Below, in pieces: positions 36,679 through 46,872 of a DNA stretch of 64,000 nt. Location: positions 94,312,319 to 94,376,318 of the forward strand of contig OX235264.1 of the NCBI GenBank assembly GCA_944472135.2, read 5' to 3'. The translations under genes and the position numbers were made by a program. The stretch's first letter is position 1, and every line of letters starts with the position of its first letter. Source of the stretch: Trichobilharzia regenti. Its lineage: Eukaryota > Platyhelminthes > Trematoda > Strigeidida > Schistosomatidae. The notes under the pieces are model-generated. The model was not told where the DNA came from and did no database searches. It saw only the letters and a list, made by a program, of their open reading frames with translations.

Positions 36679-36948
36679 GTGTGTAGCCAGATATCCTTCA
36701 CAACAAACGATGGTGAATTTAAGTCAGCTTTGATGGATATCGATAGGAGTGGGAAGTTCCGGACGAATCCAAATGATTCGAATCCTATTCTCTACGCATT
36801 GACAAAGATGATTGCAGCGAAACGTCGTGTAGTGAGCGAATACTTTCTAATTTTCATTACATGGAATCGAAGTACTTTACTTGTTACCCAAACATATCTT
36901 ATAGTTCCTCATTTCCATTTATCTATGTGTCATGATATTTTGGAGTAG
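36679..36948 (+). pseudogene. GEFKS-type exon, unit 2
   Basis: Counterpart of 21787-22056, open over the same span. Confidence 0.25.
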
Positions 36949-37149
36949 CCTCAAGGAAATAATAAAGCGTAATCTGACCAAAACTTTTATCATAACTGGC
37001 GCATTCCTTGTTATCACAAAGTTTAACACATACTTGAGTCTAGCATTTTTCAACTTTGATTGATACATATTTGCATCTTCATACATGAAAGAGACTGTGA
37101 AACAGTTTCGACGAATTCATTCGAATTAGTCACGTTCCTTTTTCTGCAG

Positions 37150-37422
37150 TCACCTGACGGGGTATGTACACGTCTCCCCAAACATATCTAATAGTTCCTC
37201 ATTTCCATGTATCAATGTGTCATGATATTTTGGCGAAGCCTCAAGGAAATAATACAAATAATAAAAAAGATTTTGGTGTCCTCGCCTGAGATACAATTTT
37301 TCTATGACAACAAACTCCGAGCATCCATCTAATCTTGTTTCCCCATGTCGTCTCTCACTTCCCTTTTCCGAGTTAGCAGGATGGATGTCGTCCATATGAA
37401 CTGCTGAATGCATTGAGGACAA
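37150..37422 (-). pseudogene. MHSAVHMDD-type ORF, longest copy
   Basis: Minus-strand frame MSSMHSAVHMDDIHPANSEK followed by a tyrosine-rich, hydrophobic stretch (LFYYLYYFLE) and, only here, an extension to TYPVR. Copies at 22321-22521 and 53288-53497 stop earlier at KYHDT. The C-terminal part overlaps an 85-90 base segment that is also present about 300 bases away (22017-22070 in unit 1). Not recognised. Confidence 0.2.
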
Positions 37423-38066
37423 TTCATTGATGAGAACAAGTCCATGTCATTCTGTTCCCTTGATTTATCATAAACCATGAGATTGTCGGTATTAAGATTT
37501 TGGGTTTTGGGTGGAATATTGTGTTGTCAGAAGTCTACCTTAGCTGGCTCTACGATTCACCGCTACTGTCGATTCGCCTTAATCATCACATGACATCTGC
37601 TATCACCCTTCGACTCAAGAAATGAAAGTCCTAATGTAATAATAATTTAACTTGAAGATCACGTGGAACCAAAAATGAGTGCCACGTTTACGAAAATAAG
37701 TTACCGCTTCATCACAGAATTCTGTTTCAGACATATTAGGAGAGCAGATATTCCAGCAATATTCCCCTCTCAATCGTGTTTCCTTCATTCCGTTAGCCAT
37801 TTTTCAGGTGTGGTGGGACCACGTTTCCGCAGACATCTGTTACACGTAAATGAAAATATGTTCAGATTAAGATTTAGCAGTTCCTGGAGGTCTAGTAAAA
37901 ATTCAATCACACATGCATAAACAAAATAAACAATTTTAAGATGTGTTTGGATAACAAGTGAAGTGCTTGTTATCTGTGTAATGATAATCATATATCGATT
38001 GACTTTTATGCAAACGTCCAGCAGTTCGCTTATTTCGTCTCTTATTCCGCAATTCCATGTTAATCA

Positions 38067-38387
38067 TTACAGTAAAATCTCAATGGAATCTACGAGCGAG
38101 AGGAAAGATGACACGAATTTGACAAAAATGTTCACATCTACCGTTGTATCAGTGAACTGAGAAGTATTCTTGTGTTCATGCACAGTCCATCTATCATGCA
38201 TGCCATCAAGCTTGTCTTTGATTAAACTTTGACGGAAATAACCTAGTTCTTCATGACTACTAACTGATTTATCGGTTGAAAAGTTTTTGTGTCGGCTGTA
38301 CATACAGGTATGATCAGTGGTGACAATCGTCAGCGTGATTGTTGCCTTATTATAAACTCCACTAAACACCAGAACACTACATTGCAT
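38067..38387 (-). pseudogene. HEELGYF-family ORF in unit 2, left arm
   Basis: Open counterpart of 23175-23495, 106 codons, with a few replacements. Confidence 0.35.
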
Positions 38388-39189
38388 TGTACAATCTCAT
38401 TCGTCATTGTATTCCGGAAATTTTTGTGGAATGTTGATGTTTTAGGTATGTCTGCAATATCCTTGGAGATCAGTGTGGATTTTCTCCGTCCTCTAGGGAA
38501 ATACTCACGCAATATTTCTCTCACCTTATTCCTGAATAGGCGGTGTGGGGACTCAATCCACGTGTACTGAAATTGCCTCAAATCAATTCCATCGCGGATT
38601 GAATATATTGCGATAGACTATCTCACTGTCATGCAGTAATATTTACTGATGGCGATTAAAGCACATTTTATTACTTATAATCGTTGCACATAACACTGTC
38701 AGACTTTATCAAACGATTCACAGTCGAATGATATTCCACCGCAGTGTAGAATTTCTATTCTTTAATCAATGTCAAATATAGTCCTTCTTTACTACGCTGA
38801 CATGGACAGATTTTGAATCACTTTATTGGGAAATTATGAAAACCTAAGAAGACAGTGTGACACACTGCGAATGAACCTTTTTGACTGATGGATTTTTCTA
38901 TTCTCCTTTTTGTTTTATTCGAACACATAACCCTATAATTATTTTGTACAGTTGATGCAAATATTCTTGATTTAGACACGAAAAGGCGTTGTGAGGACTC
39001 AATCCACGTGTACAGAAATTAGCTCAAAGTTATTCCACTGAGGTCACTAATAAACTCCTACAGTGTTATGCAGCAATATTCACCAGAGAAGATGCGAATG
39101 CATAACATCTAGAAAACAACCTCACAGTATATAGTCGATTTTATGTAAAAATATATACAAATATTTATAGGATTAACGTCATTTATGTG

Positions 39190-39373
39190 CGTCGGTGGCA
39201 CAGTGGTTAGGACTCTCGCCGACCATGCACATGGTCCGGGTTCGAGCCCACGCCGGCGCACACCTGATATCTATGGTCGGCCTGCGAAATTTGGGCCACC
39301 GATATCCATGCTGAAAATTCCATACTTGTACCAAAAATACAGTGTGGAATCAAGCTGTAAATCTAAAAAAAAA
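39190..39373 (+). mobile_element. Second tRNA-derived SINE family, unit 2
   Basis: Same insertion as 24298-24481, carried by unit duplication. Confidence 0.7.
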
Positions 39374-39856
39374 TTATGAGTGCGATTCAGTGTGATAATG
39401 TTATAGAATGGGGATTTCACGTATATACATGAACAAATAGCCTGAGAATAATTCTCAATATTCATTCTCAAAAGGGTGTCATGAATTCAGATCTGATTGG
39501 AGGTTTAATTCCTGAATTCACAGTATGAACACATCAGCGACGATGATAAATATCGCTGATTGCATTCAAGTACACACCTCCGGTGAAATATAATCTAAAC
39601 AATATGACAATGAAGGGTTCAGTAGCAAGAAGTGTGAAAACCTGCAGAAAACATTTCACTGAGATTTGTGATCCATTCCATTTTATTCAAAAAAACACTC
39701 CAAGTTTCAGATCCACACATCGAAGCAAGCATCTTTGTTTCAAACACACAGGTGGTCAGCCACCGAATACGCGGTAATGACTATCATTCCTACCAGTATT
39801 ATTTCATAGTAATAATTCCGTTAACTAATATTTGAAATGAACTAGGTAGTGGAATA

Positions 39857-40081
39857 ATGTCATTAAGCATAGTTTACGTGATGTTATCCAAGGGACCAGT
39901 GTTAATTGATTTGACGAAAACGCACGTATCACGGTCGCCCAAAAAGAAGTCTATTCCTAAAAGCATCGACACCCAATACGAACCAATAATAAACTCAACA
40001 GACATCCGTATAATCAAGGAAACATCATTGTTCATAACATATTCAACTCGATGTGAGCGTGTGTCACCACTATCTAACTGA
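39857..40081 (+). CDS. MSLSIVYV-type ORF, copy 3
   Basis: Open counterpart upstream of the gene at 40407, with Lys-Lys replacing Asn-Met at mid-length. Confidence 0.2.
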   Translation: MSLSIVYVMLSKGPVLIDLTKTHVSRSPKKKSIPKSIDTQYEPIINSTDIRIIKETSLFITYSTRCERVSPLSN

Positions 40082-40259
40082 CAGATGTTTCAGATGCTGT
40101 CGTTGTGTGTGACGACGAAAATTGTTGACCAATTGTAGTAAGTCTTTCGATCTCACTTACAATTGGTGGGAAGGCAGGTGACTTGATTGGTGTGACTGAA
40201 ACTGCACAGCTGTGGTGATTGGCTTCACTAGTCTCCACTCCTCTCAATACACACACACA

Positions 40260-40347
40260 TGCATGTCACATGTGTCTCCCTGTCTCATATGATATGTCAT
40301 CATGACTGAGTGTGTGTGTGTGTGCTCAGCAAACTACTGTATAAATA
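40260..40347 (+). promoter_or_regulatory. Core promoter of the 40407 prohormone-like gene
   Basis: TATAAATA at 40340-40347 lies 67 bases before the ATG. Upstream are an E-box palindrome (CACATGTG), the palindrome TCATATGA and a short TG dinucleotide run. The same order is found before every complete copy. The start site is inferred at about 30 bases after the TATA box. An ATG at 40361 would open an overlapping upstream frame if transcription began earlier. Confidence 0.55.
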
Positions 40348-40406
40348 CGGTGGAGTGACGATGATCGTGTATAGAAGTGTGAACATCAGTCTCGAGTCCA
40401 TTGGGA

Positions 40407-40654
40407 ATGCAGTCGAAGTGTCTACGAAATAGATTTGTCATCGGTGTCGTCATTTTCGTCATCCAATTGATCACAGTGTTTGCTGCTGTCGCACACGATA
40501 CTCTCGCGATTGATAAACGTGAGTGATTCAAGCTCAGCTAGCTGACTGAGTGTTTGTGATATGAATTGACTGTGTGTGTGAAATGCTCTCAATGTCTTTT
40601 GTGTCTTCCATTTTCCCACTAGGTGAGAAGGAGCCGTTTCGATATGGGAGGTAG
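40407..40654 (+). CDS. Amidated-peptide prohormone-like gene, reference copy (2 exons)
   Basis: Exon 1 is 40407-40518 and exon 2 is 40623-40654; the 104-base intron starts GTGAGT and ends CACTAG. The 47-residue product begins MQSKCLRNRF (basic n-region), continues with a hydrophobic stretch of about 19 residues ending AAVA, and would be cleaved near residue 29. After a short spacer comes Lys-Arg, created across the splice junction, then EKEPFRY, Gly, Arg and stop. Prohormone convertases cut after Lys-Arg, and a C-terminal Gly plus basic residue is the classical amidation signal, so the predicted secreted product is EKEPFRY-amide. TATAAATA lies at 40340-40347 and AATAAA at 40752-40757. A possible alternative third exon (40701-40743) would instead give a 60-residue protein ending DYFIF, but its donor (GTAGTC) is poor. 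I do not recognise the peptide from a named flatworm family. Gene structure is well supported; peptide-hormone function is inferred from architecture alone. Confidence 0.68.
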
Positions 40655-40751
40655 TCAGTGCGCCTGAGGTTTTCCACACCCGTGTTTGTATTCCTTGCAG
40701 TCCGAAGGATTTGAACATTGTTTGTGATTACTTTATATTCTGAAATATAAT

Positions 40752-40757
40752 AATAAA
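40752..40757 (+). terminator. Poly(A) signal of the 40407 prohormone-like gene
   Basis: AATAAA, 98 bases after the two-exon stop and 9 bases after the stop of the alternative third exon. The equivalent hexamer is kept at all seven complete copies: 3873-3878 and 30397-30402 and 46457-46462 on the minus strand, and 10146-10151, 25858-25863 and 59543-59548 on the plus strand. Confidence 0.5.
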
Positions 40758-40980
40758 CATATTCGTCTATTCACCTTGTTTTGCAAATCGATTTCTTTTC
40801 GCATGTATTTGGTTGACAAGTAGTGGATGTGAATATTCAGTGGTATGATACAGTAGTGGTTATATATCCTCGACCGTCGATGTAGTGTCTCAGTGACAAG
40901 TGTGATTTTTCACGCCTTAGATATGTTGTGCTATTTGGCAGTGTGAAATCGAAGCGAGATTTGAAGTCTGTGGCTTTTGT

Positions 40981-41286
40981 GTGCTCGTCTGGATGCATAT
41001 CAGAAGATTATTCAGCTTGACGGAAATTGCACATTTGCAAAAATTATTTGATTCGGTTAATTTCTGCGTAACAGTGCGACTAAGTCGACTGAAAATGACC
41101 GTGTTCTACGAGCGAAATCGACTCGATTCCTCAATGAGATCTCATGTGTCGCATCATCTCAGTCAGCGTATATTGAGTTCTCTCGACTGCTTGGAATTAG
41201 AACTTGTTGTAAAGTCGCGTCGCCTGTGTCATGTTCACTTGTTGTTGTTGGCCCCATACCGTTGTGCGATCCATGAGACACAGTGA
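40981..41286 (+). pseudogene. MHIRRLFS-type ORF downstream of the prohormone-like gene
   Basis: 101-codon frame including MHIRRLFSLTEIAH and HHLSQRILSSLDCLE. The diverged relatives at 10356-10577 and 59753-59974 share both ends of the frame (MHIRRLFS and HHLSQRIL.SLDCLE) with compensating indels between. Inverted counterpart at 3344-3649; broken at about 29870-30170. Not recognised. Confidence 0.2.
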
Positions 41287-42535
41287 TGTGCATAAATGAA
41301 TTTCAGAGCACCATTCTATGGATGATGTTTCACTGAAGCAGATGTTTCTCACTCCTCTAACATTTGACATTGACCGCATTTCAGCGTGGTCGGAATGACA
41401 TTACAATGAATGTGGCATCCAGCTTTGTCCAAATCTGTTGAGATGGGTTGGCGGTAATTTAGTTAATCTGAAATAGGCTGTGATGCTTGATAATCACTTG
41501 ATACATGATAATTAGGTACAGTCAGTGTGTTGGTCAGAATCTATCTGAAGTTGTTTGAACATCTGATGTGATTGGAATAGCAACGAAGTCTGAACTTGTC
41601 AGCAACACGACACAGTTTTCATATATATGTTAGAAACAATGAGATAATGTTTACTATGTTTACATCGAATACACATTTGGCTGAGTGGCAGTGCATTCTC
41701 CGCAATCCTGAGTACGGAATAAACGGAGCAGGATAATTTATTTGCAAGCGGAGTCCAACGAACTATTAGTTGGTGATTGGAGCTGTTCCACAGGCATTAC
41801 CATAATTGATCAATGGCTCTGCTCTAGGTTTCAAGGTAAATATTTTCACAGGATATACTCTCAGTTGAGCTCAAAAAGAGGGATAAGGAACGTTCTCAAG
41901 ATGTACTCTGAATGACAGAATTTATGTATGAATAAATATTGGATGCACTGGTAGCAACTGTCTGCTGTCACAGAACACGACAAGGTATAATGTGCTACTC
42001 ATCCAGTTCCCGCAGTGAATGAATACACACATGACTAAGACGCATTAGTTCATGGCTAGTTTTGATGATCGCGTAGGCCGAACGAACTACATATCAATGC
42101 ACAAGCACATGAAATTATGCAAAGCAAGTCATTACATACGTCAGTGAATCAGAATGGAATTAATTATGAATTCGAATCGATAAGAATGATGTTCATTTCC
42201 ACGTATTTCGAGGCCTGGCCGCTTGTGTGTTCAACACAAGCACATTTGCATCAAATTTACAGATTCTCTGTCAGGTATTCCATTTGAATGATGATGATGA
42301 ATGGCCGACAACCGTGACACAAGTCTGTTCTTTCTTTCAGAAAGTAAATACCATTAGAATTTTTTCCAGAAATATGGTGAAAATCAACGCAGAAATTCAA
42401 GTGAATTGCAGATATCCTTAAAACCTCGATATTTCATATGAGCTTCCAAATTAGAATGATGAATATGGTTGTACACTGCAGTGTTGCGTTGGGTGTTTAG
42501 CGGAATTTAGTATAAGGCAACAATTACACTGAGGA

Positions 42536-42745
42536 TTGTCACCACTGCTCACACATGTGTGCACAGCCAACACAGAAACCTGTCAACCGATAAGTAAGTC
42601 AGATAGTGATCATGAAGAACTAGGTTATTTCCATGAATGTTTAATTAGAGACAGGCTTGACCACATGCATGATAGATGGACTGTGCATGAACACAAGGAT
42701 ACTTCTCAGTTCACTGACATAAATAGAGTTGTGAACATTTCTTGA
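42536..42745 (+). pseudogene. HEELGYF-family ORF in inverted block A
   Basis: Inverted counterpart of 1882-2091 with the same stop after NIS. Confidence 0.35.
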
Positions 42746-42749
42746 TTGC

Positions 42750-43440
42750 AATCCCATTCGTGAGTGTTAAATTAGGAGTCCTAATTGCAATCCCTTTGAT
42801 TGTGCTACAACAGAAGACAAGAGCCAGGCATCATATCGTGTATTGAGGAAATCAACACTTATTTATAGATTTTTATATACATCATAGGGATTATTGTTAG
42901 CAGAAAAATACAGACTTCCATTGGTTGTTTCGCACTGAAAGTTAATATTTCATCTATTGGTGGCTGTTTCTTGAATGACAGATCATTTATATGTTAACTG
43001 TATTCGCGTACGCAAAGTCTGGCGTGGCTAGTTGCTGAATCAGTCTTTGTTCATATTTTTCTCGCGACCAATATTGGGGACGTAAACATCGACTGTCCAC
43101 CAATTTTGCTAGCAGCCAGCTCTCACCATAGAAGGTTTGATCGAAACTTGTATATTATTTTGAAAGATTTTTCGAATGGCACTGAAAGTCCTGAATTGAC
43201 CAAATGTTCTGTCACTGAACTATATACTTGTTTTTGTTCTTTTTTCATTGGCTAGGCTGAATGGTGTTTACGAGCGCGTTTTTCAAGTTGGCGTATGATG
43301 CAGCCTATGTACTCAGCCCCGGAAATGTGAGAATACCGGAATATGCATTCTGACGTTTTCCAACGTGACAGCGTGTGCTTCACATTCCGTCTGAACAGTT
43401 TCTTCCGGAAACGTCAGTCGTAGGCTAAGAAATCATTCTT
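42750..43440 (-). mobile_element. Decayed Penelope-like nuclease fragment in inverted block A
   Basis: Reverse orientation of 1200-1880; it directly abuts the end of the HEELGYF ORF at 42745. Confidence 0.6.
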
Positions 43441-43473
43441 GGACTTTTCCACGCATTTATCATAAATACGCGA

Positions 43474-43656
43474 ATGTATAGACTAGTTGATGGCTTCATC
43501 GAAAAGAAAATTTTCGCTACACTTGTCCTAATATTATTCCCCATGACTAGAAAAATATTGCATTCTGAACCATGGGATGATACTGCAGATTTCCACAGTT
43601 TGATCTCTGCTATGACGATATATGCCTCCTTTGAAAGTCATTTTTTATCTTCATAG
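43474..43656 (+). pseudogene. Hydrophobic N-terminal exon-like ORF (MYRLVDGF type)
   Basis: The ORF starts MYRLVDGFIEKKIFATLVLI, basic then hydrophobic. A diverged relative at 13946-14026 (minus) reads MYSLDDDFVEKKIFFAAIVF then LIILMT, with an in-frame three-base indel between them. CATAAATA lies 11 bases before this ATG, and TATAAATA a few bases before the relative's ATG. The DNA aligns loosely with the 5' part of the prohormone-like gene, so these may be old paralogues in which the promoter-ATG spacing has changed. Copies: 971-1153 and 27501-27683, minus strand. Confidence 0.28.
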
Positions 43657-43841
43657 TGATATGTTCACTCTCGCTGCACCTGGCATCGGTTTTCCCAGAA
43701 GTTTGATAATGTCGACTCCTATTTCAGTGCGATTTACATGGATGAAATAGAATTGCACTGTTTCTTGATCATCAACTCAATTATCGACCAGAACACACAC
43801 ATATCATGATCTAAATGATTTGCTAGAGACAGGAAAGCATA

Positions 43842-44063
43842 ATGGATGATTGTCTTCTCCTTACGCAATTCGTTTCTCGAATAACCACAAACTTCAAATT
43901 ACCCTTCACATCATCCGAAACATGTTTCCATGAGATGAATACTTTACCAGTTGCCACTCATTTGGGCTCCACTCAAAGACCTGATGTATCAAGTCATTCA
44001 TTCGAAGGTCTGACCACCAACGTAATTCCAATCAGTCTGTATTTCCCTCTGCATACTGTTTAG
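43842..44063 (+). pseudogene. MDDCLLLTQF-type ORF in block A
   Basis: 73-codon frame, also open at 564-785 (minus) and 27087-27314 (minus, two residues longer after a frame change). No domain is seen and an opposite frame is also open, so support for coding is weak. Confidence 0.15.
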
Positions 44064-44677
44064 GCGAATGAACTCGCTGACTGTCTGTAGTGTCACCTGA
44101 ACCACTGAAGAATCTTGTAATGATTCTTCTCATAATAATATGATGAAATATGCATGTCAAACTATCAGAGAAATTGAGAAACCTCCATAATATTTCCGTG
44201 TTCACTTTCAAAGCACAGAGAATTTATCCGAGTTCATGTGGTAGTGTCATGGACTTCATCGTCTCACGGCACATGACACCAAGACAGAATTGATGGTAAT
44301 TGCTCACGACTGACGATTACCGTCAATAAGTATCATTGAGTTCATGCTACTTTGGTGTCGACAGTCAAGGACTTTTCCTTATTCAGACTAACTCGACTTA
44401 ACTGATGTCGAACTTCTCTTTGCAGTGACAGTAGAAGTGTCTTAAAATCTCTGAGAACTACTAGTGAAATCTGCTTAAAGTGTTCATAAACATTCAGGGA
44501 GTTAATGGAAAGTGGTCATCACTGCATTCCGAGTGAAATGGGATTCTGATTACTGCTTACAATGACTGATGTCCACTACTAATTTCATAATCCCACTGGT
44601 AAATCCGAAGTAGCCTCAGTAATCATATGACGATGTCATTCATGATTCGACCATTATGCTCAACATGCAGTTTCATT

Positions 44678-44800
44678 TCAAAAGTGAGTTATGTGCCTAT
44701 TCAAATTCAGAAATCTAGAAGCGTAGTTGATGGCAGGAAGACAACCAACAGCACAAAATGACGATAAAAGTAACAGAAAATTATCTCCCATCCAACGCAT
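44678..44800 (-). CDS. Third small secreted ORF, copy 2
   Basis: Inverted copy of 26358-26480 with the same length and stop. Changes include Gly to Asp before the hydrophobic core, Ala to Pro next to the predicted cleavage site, and Ile to Phe in the tail. The Pro may affect signal-peptidase cleavage. Confidence 0.38.
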   Translation of the reverse strand: MRWMGDNFLLLLSSFCAVGCLPAINYASRFLNLNRHITHF

Positions 44801-45059
44801 CTAAAACCTCTTTTTCGAATTAAACCGGGAAGCTAATTCCTATGGCATTCAGCTTCAACCGTCTACCTCCTAATTATCTCACATTCAAATTGCATTGGAC
44901 ACTTTCATGTATGCCTCTAAGCATATGCTAAATTTCATTTTTATACCTAACTCTGTCATCCTCTGAGGCATCACATCCTTAGCAATATCACACTCTCCGC
45001 GTGAAATTGATGATTATCTGAGTTAAGTGTCATTATCGAGAGAACATTTAAATGGTTTC

Positions 45060-46045
45060 AGGCATGTCTATGCCGCCAATCTAAAACTCAAGTAAAACAC
45101 ACAAAACTCAGATGGATTTCAGATCACGCTCCGATTTCAACCTGCCAACCAGCACAACATATCTAAAACATGTGAAATCACGCTTGTCATTGAGATACTA
45201 CATCGAAGGTCGAGTATATACAACCACTACTGTATCATTCCATGGGAAATTCACATCCACTGATTGTCGACCAAATTTCAGTGAGGGTAAAGCAATATGC
45301 AAAATAAGGTGAATAGACGAATATGTTTATTATGATATTGCAGAATACAAAGTAATCACAATCAATGTTCAAATCCTTCGGACTGCAAGGAATATAAACA
45401 CGGGTGTGGAAAACCCCAGGCGCACTGACTACCTCCCATATCGAAACGGCTCCTTCTCACCTAGTGGGAAAATGGAAGACACAAAAGACATTGAGAGCAT
45501 TGAGGTGTGCTGAGATAGGGAAACACATGTGGCATACCTGTGTGTGTACTTGTGTGTATTGAAAGCAATGGAGACTAGTGAAGGCAATCACCACAGCTGT
45601 GCAGTTTCAATCACATCAATCAAGTCACCTGCATTCTCACCAATTGTAAGTGAGATCGAAATACTTATTACAACTGGTCAACAATTTTCGTCGTCACACA
45701 CAACGACAGCATCTGAAACATCTGTCAGTTAGATAGTGGTGACACACGCTCATATCGAGTTTTGAACATTGCTTTTTCTCTTCCTGATTATACGGATCTC
45801 TGTTGCGTGTATTTGTGGTTCAGACTATGAGTCGGTGCATTGATGAACAGCTTACTGAATCGACGACGTGTTTGTCAGCCTTCAGTGGTTACCTACGTTT
45901 TCGAAAACACAAGACAACACTGTTCCTTTGGATCACATCATGTAAACTAAGCTTACTGACATTGTTCCATTACCTCGTGCATTTCAAATATTAGTGAACC
46001 GAATTATTACTATGATGTAATACTGTTAGTATTGATTGTAATGCA
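45060..46045 (+). repeat. Extra partial prohormone arm in unit 2
   Basis: Contains exon 2 of the prohormone-like gene and flanking sequence like 4380-4860, but no exon 1 or promoter. It is bounded on both sides by 'gcattggaca', and the sequence after it (46045-46230) repeats 44640-45060 in diverged form, so it was inserted between duplicated ends. Confidence 0.6.
45429..45460 (-). pseudogene. Prohormone-like gene fragment: exon 2 only
   Basis: Exon 2 with its CACTAG acceptor, FRYGR codons and TAG stop is present on the minus strand, and the exon 3 equivalent follows at about 45347-45389 with the same TGA to TGC change as at 10137. Homology stops near 45500 inside the intron. No TATA box or signal-peptide exon is found, so this copy cannot make the precursor by itself. 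Confidence 0.6.
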
Positions 46046-46559
46046 TTGGACAATTCCATGTATGCTTATAAGCATATGCTAAATTTCATTTTTACGCCTA
46101 ACACTGTCATCCACACCCTCCGCATGATATCGATGATTACCTGAGTTAAGTGTCATTATCGAGAGAACATTTAAATGAGTTCAGGCATGTCGATCTCGCA
46201 ACTCCTAAAGTCATGTATCACACAAACACACACACAACAGGCACAGATTTCAAATCTCGCTTCAATTACACACTGCCAAATAGCACAACATATCTAAGGC
46301 GTGAAAAATCACACTTGTCACTGAGACACTACATCTACTGTCGAGGATATATAACCACTACTGTATCATACCACTGAATATTCACATCCACTACTTGTCA
46401 ACCAAATACATGCGAAAAGAAATCGATTTGCAAAACAAGGTGAATAGACGAATATGTTTATTATTATATTTCAGAATATAAAGTAATCACAAACAATGTT
46501 CAAATCCTTCGGACTGCAAGGAATACAAACACGGGTGTGGAAAACCTCAGGCGCACTGA

Positions 46560-46805
46560 CTACCTCCCATATCGAAACGGCTCCTTCTCACCTAGTGGGA
46601 AAATGGAAGACACAAAAGACATTGAGAGCATTTCACACGCAGTCAATTCATATCACAAACACTCAGTCAGCTAGCTGAGCTTGAATCACTCACGTTTATC
46701 AATCGCGAGAGTATCGTGTGCGACAGCAGCAAACACTGTGATCAATTGGATGACGAAAATGACGACACCGATGACAAATGTATTTCGTAGACACTTTGAC
46801 TGCAT
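46560..46805 (-). CDS. Prohormone-like gene, copy 6 (one substitution)
   Basis: Exon 1 is 46694-46805 and exon 2 is 46560-46591, minus strand. Residue 9 is Thr instead of Arg (AGA to ACA), which weakens the basic n-region but leaves Lys4 and Arg7. The Lys-Arg, FRYGR and stop are unchanged. TATAAATA (reverse) is at 46865-46872 and the poly(A) signal (reverse) at 46457-46462. It is the right-arm partner of the 40407 copy. Confidence 0.62.
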
Positions 46806-46864
46806 TCCCAATGGACTCGAGACTGATGTTCACACTTCTATACACGATCATCGTCACTCCACCG

Positions 46865-46872
46865 TATTTATA
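46865..46872 (-). promoter_or_regulatory. TATA box of the prohormone-like gene at 46560-46805
   Basis: TATTTATA on the plus strand, at the standard spacing to the ATG at 46805. Confidence 0.5.

Larger units (their letters stand above)
40975..44635 (-). repeat. Core block A, copy 3 (inverted, unit 2)
   Basis: Reverse complement of copies 1 and 2, lying between arms of the same kind as in unit 1. Confidence 0.85.
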
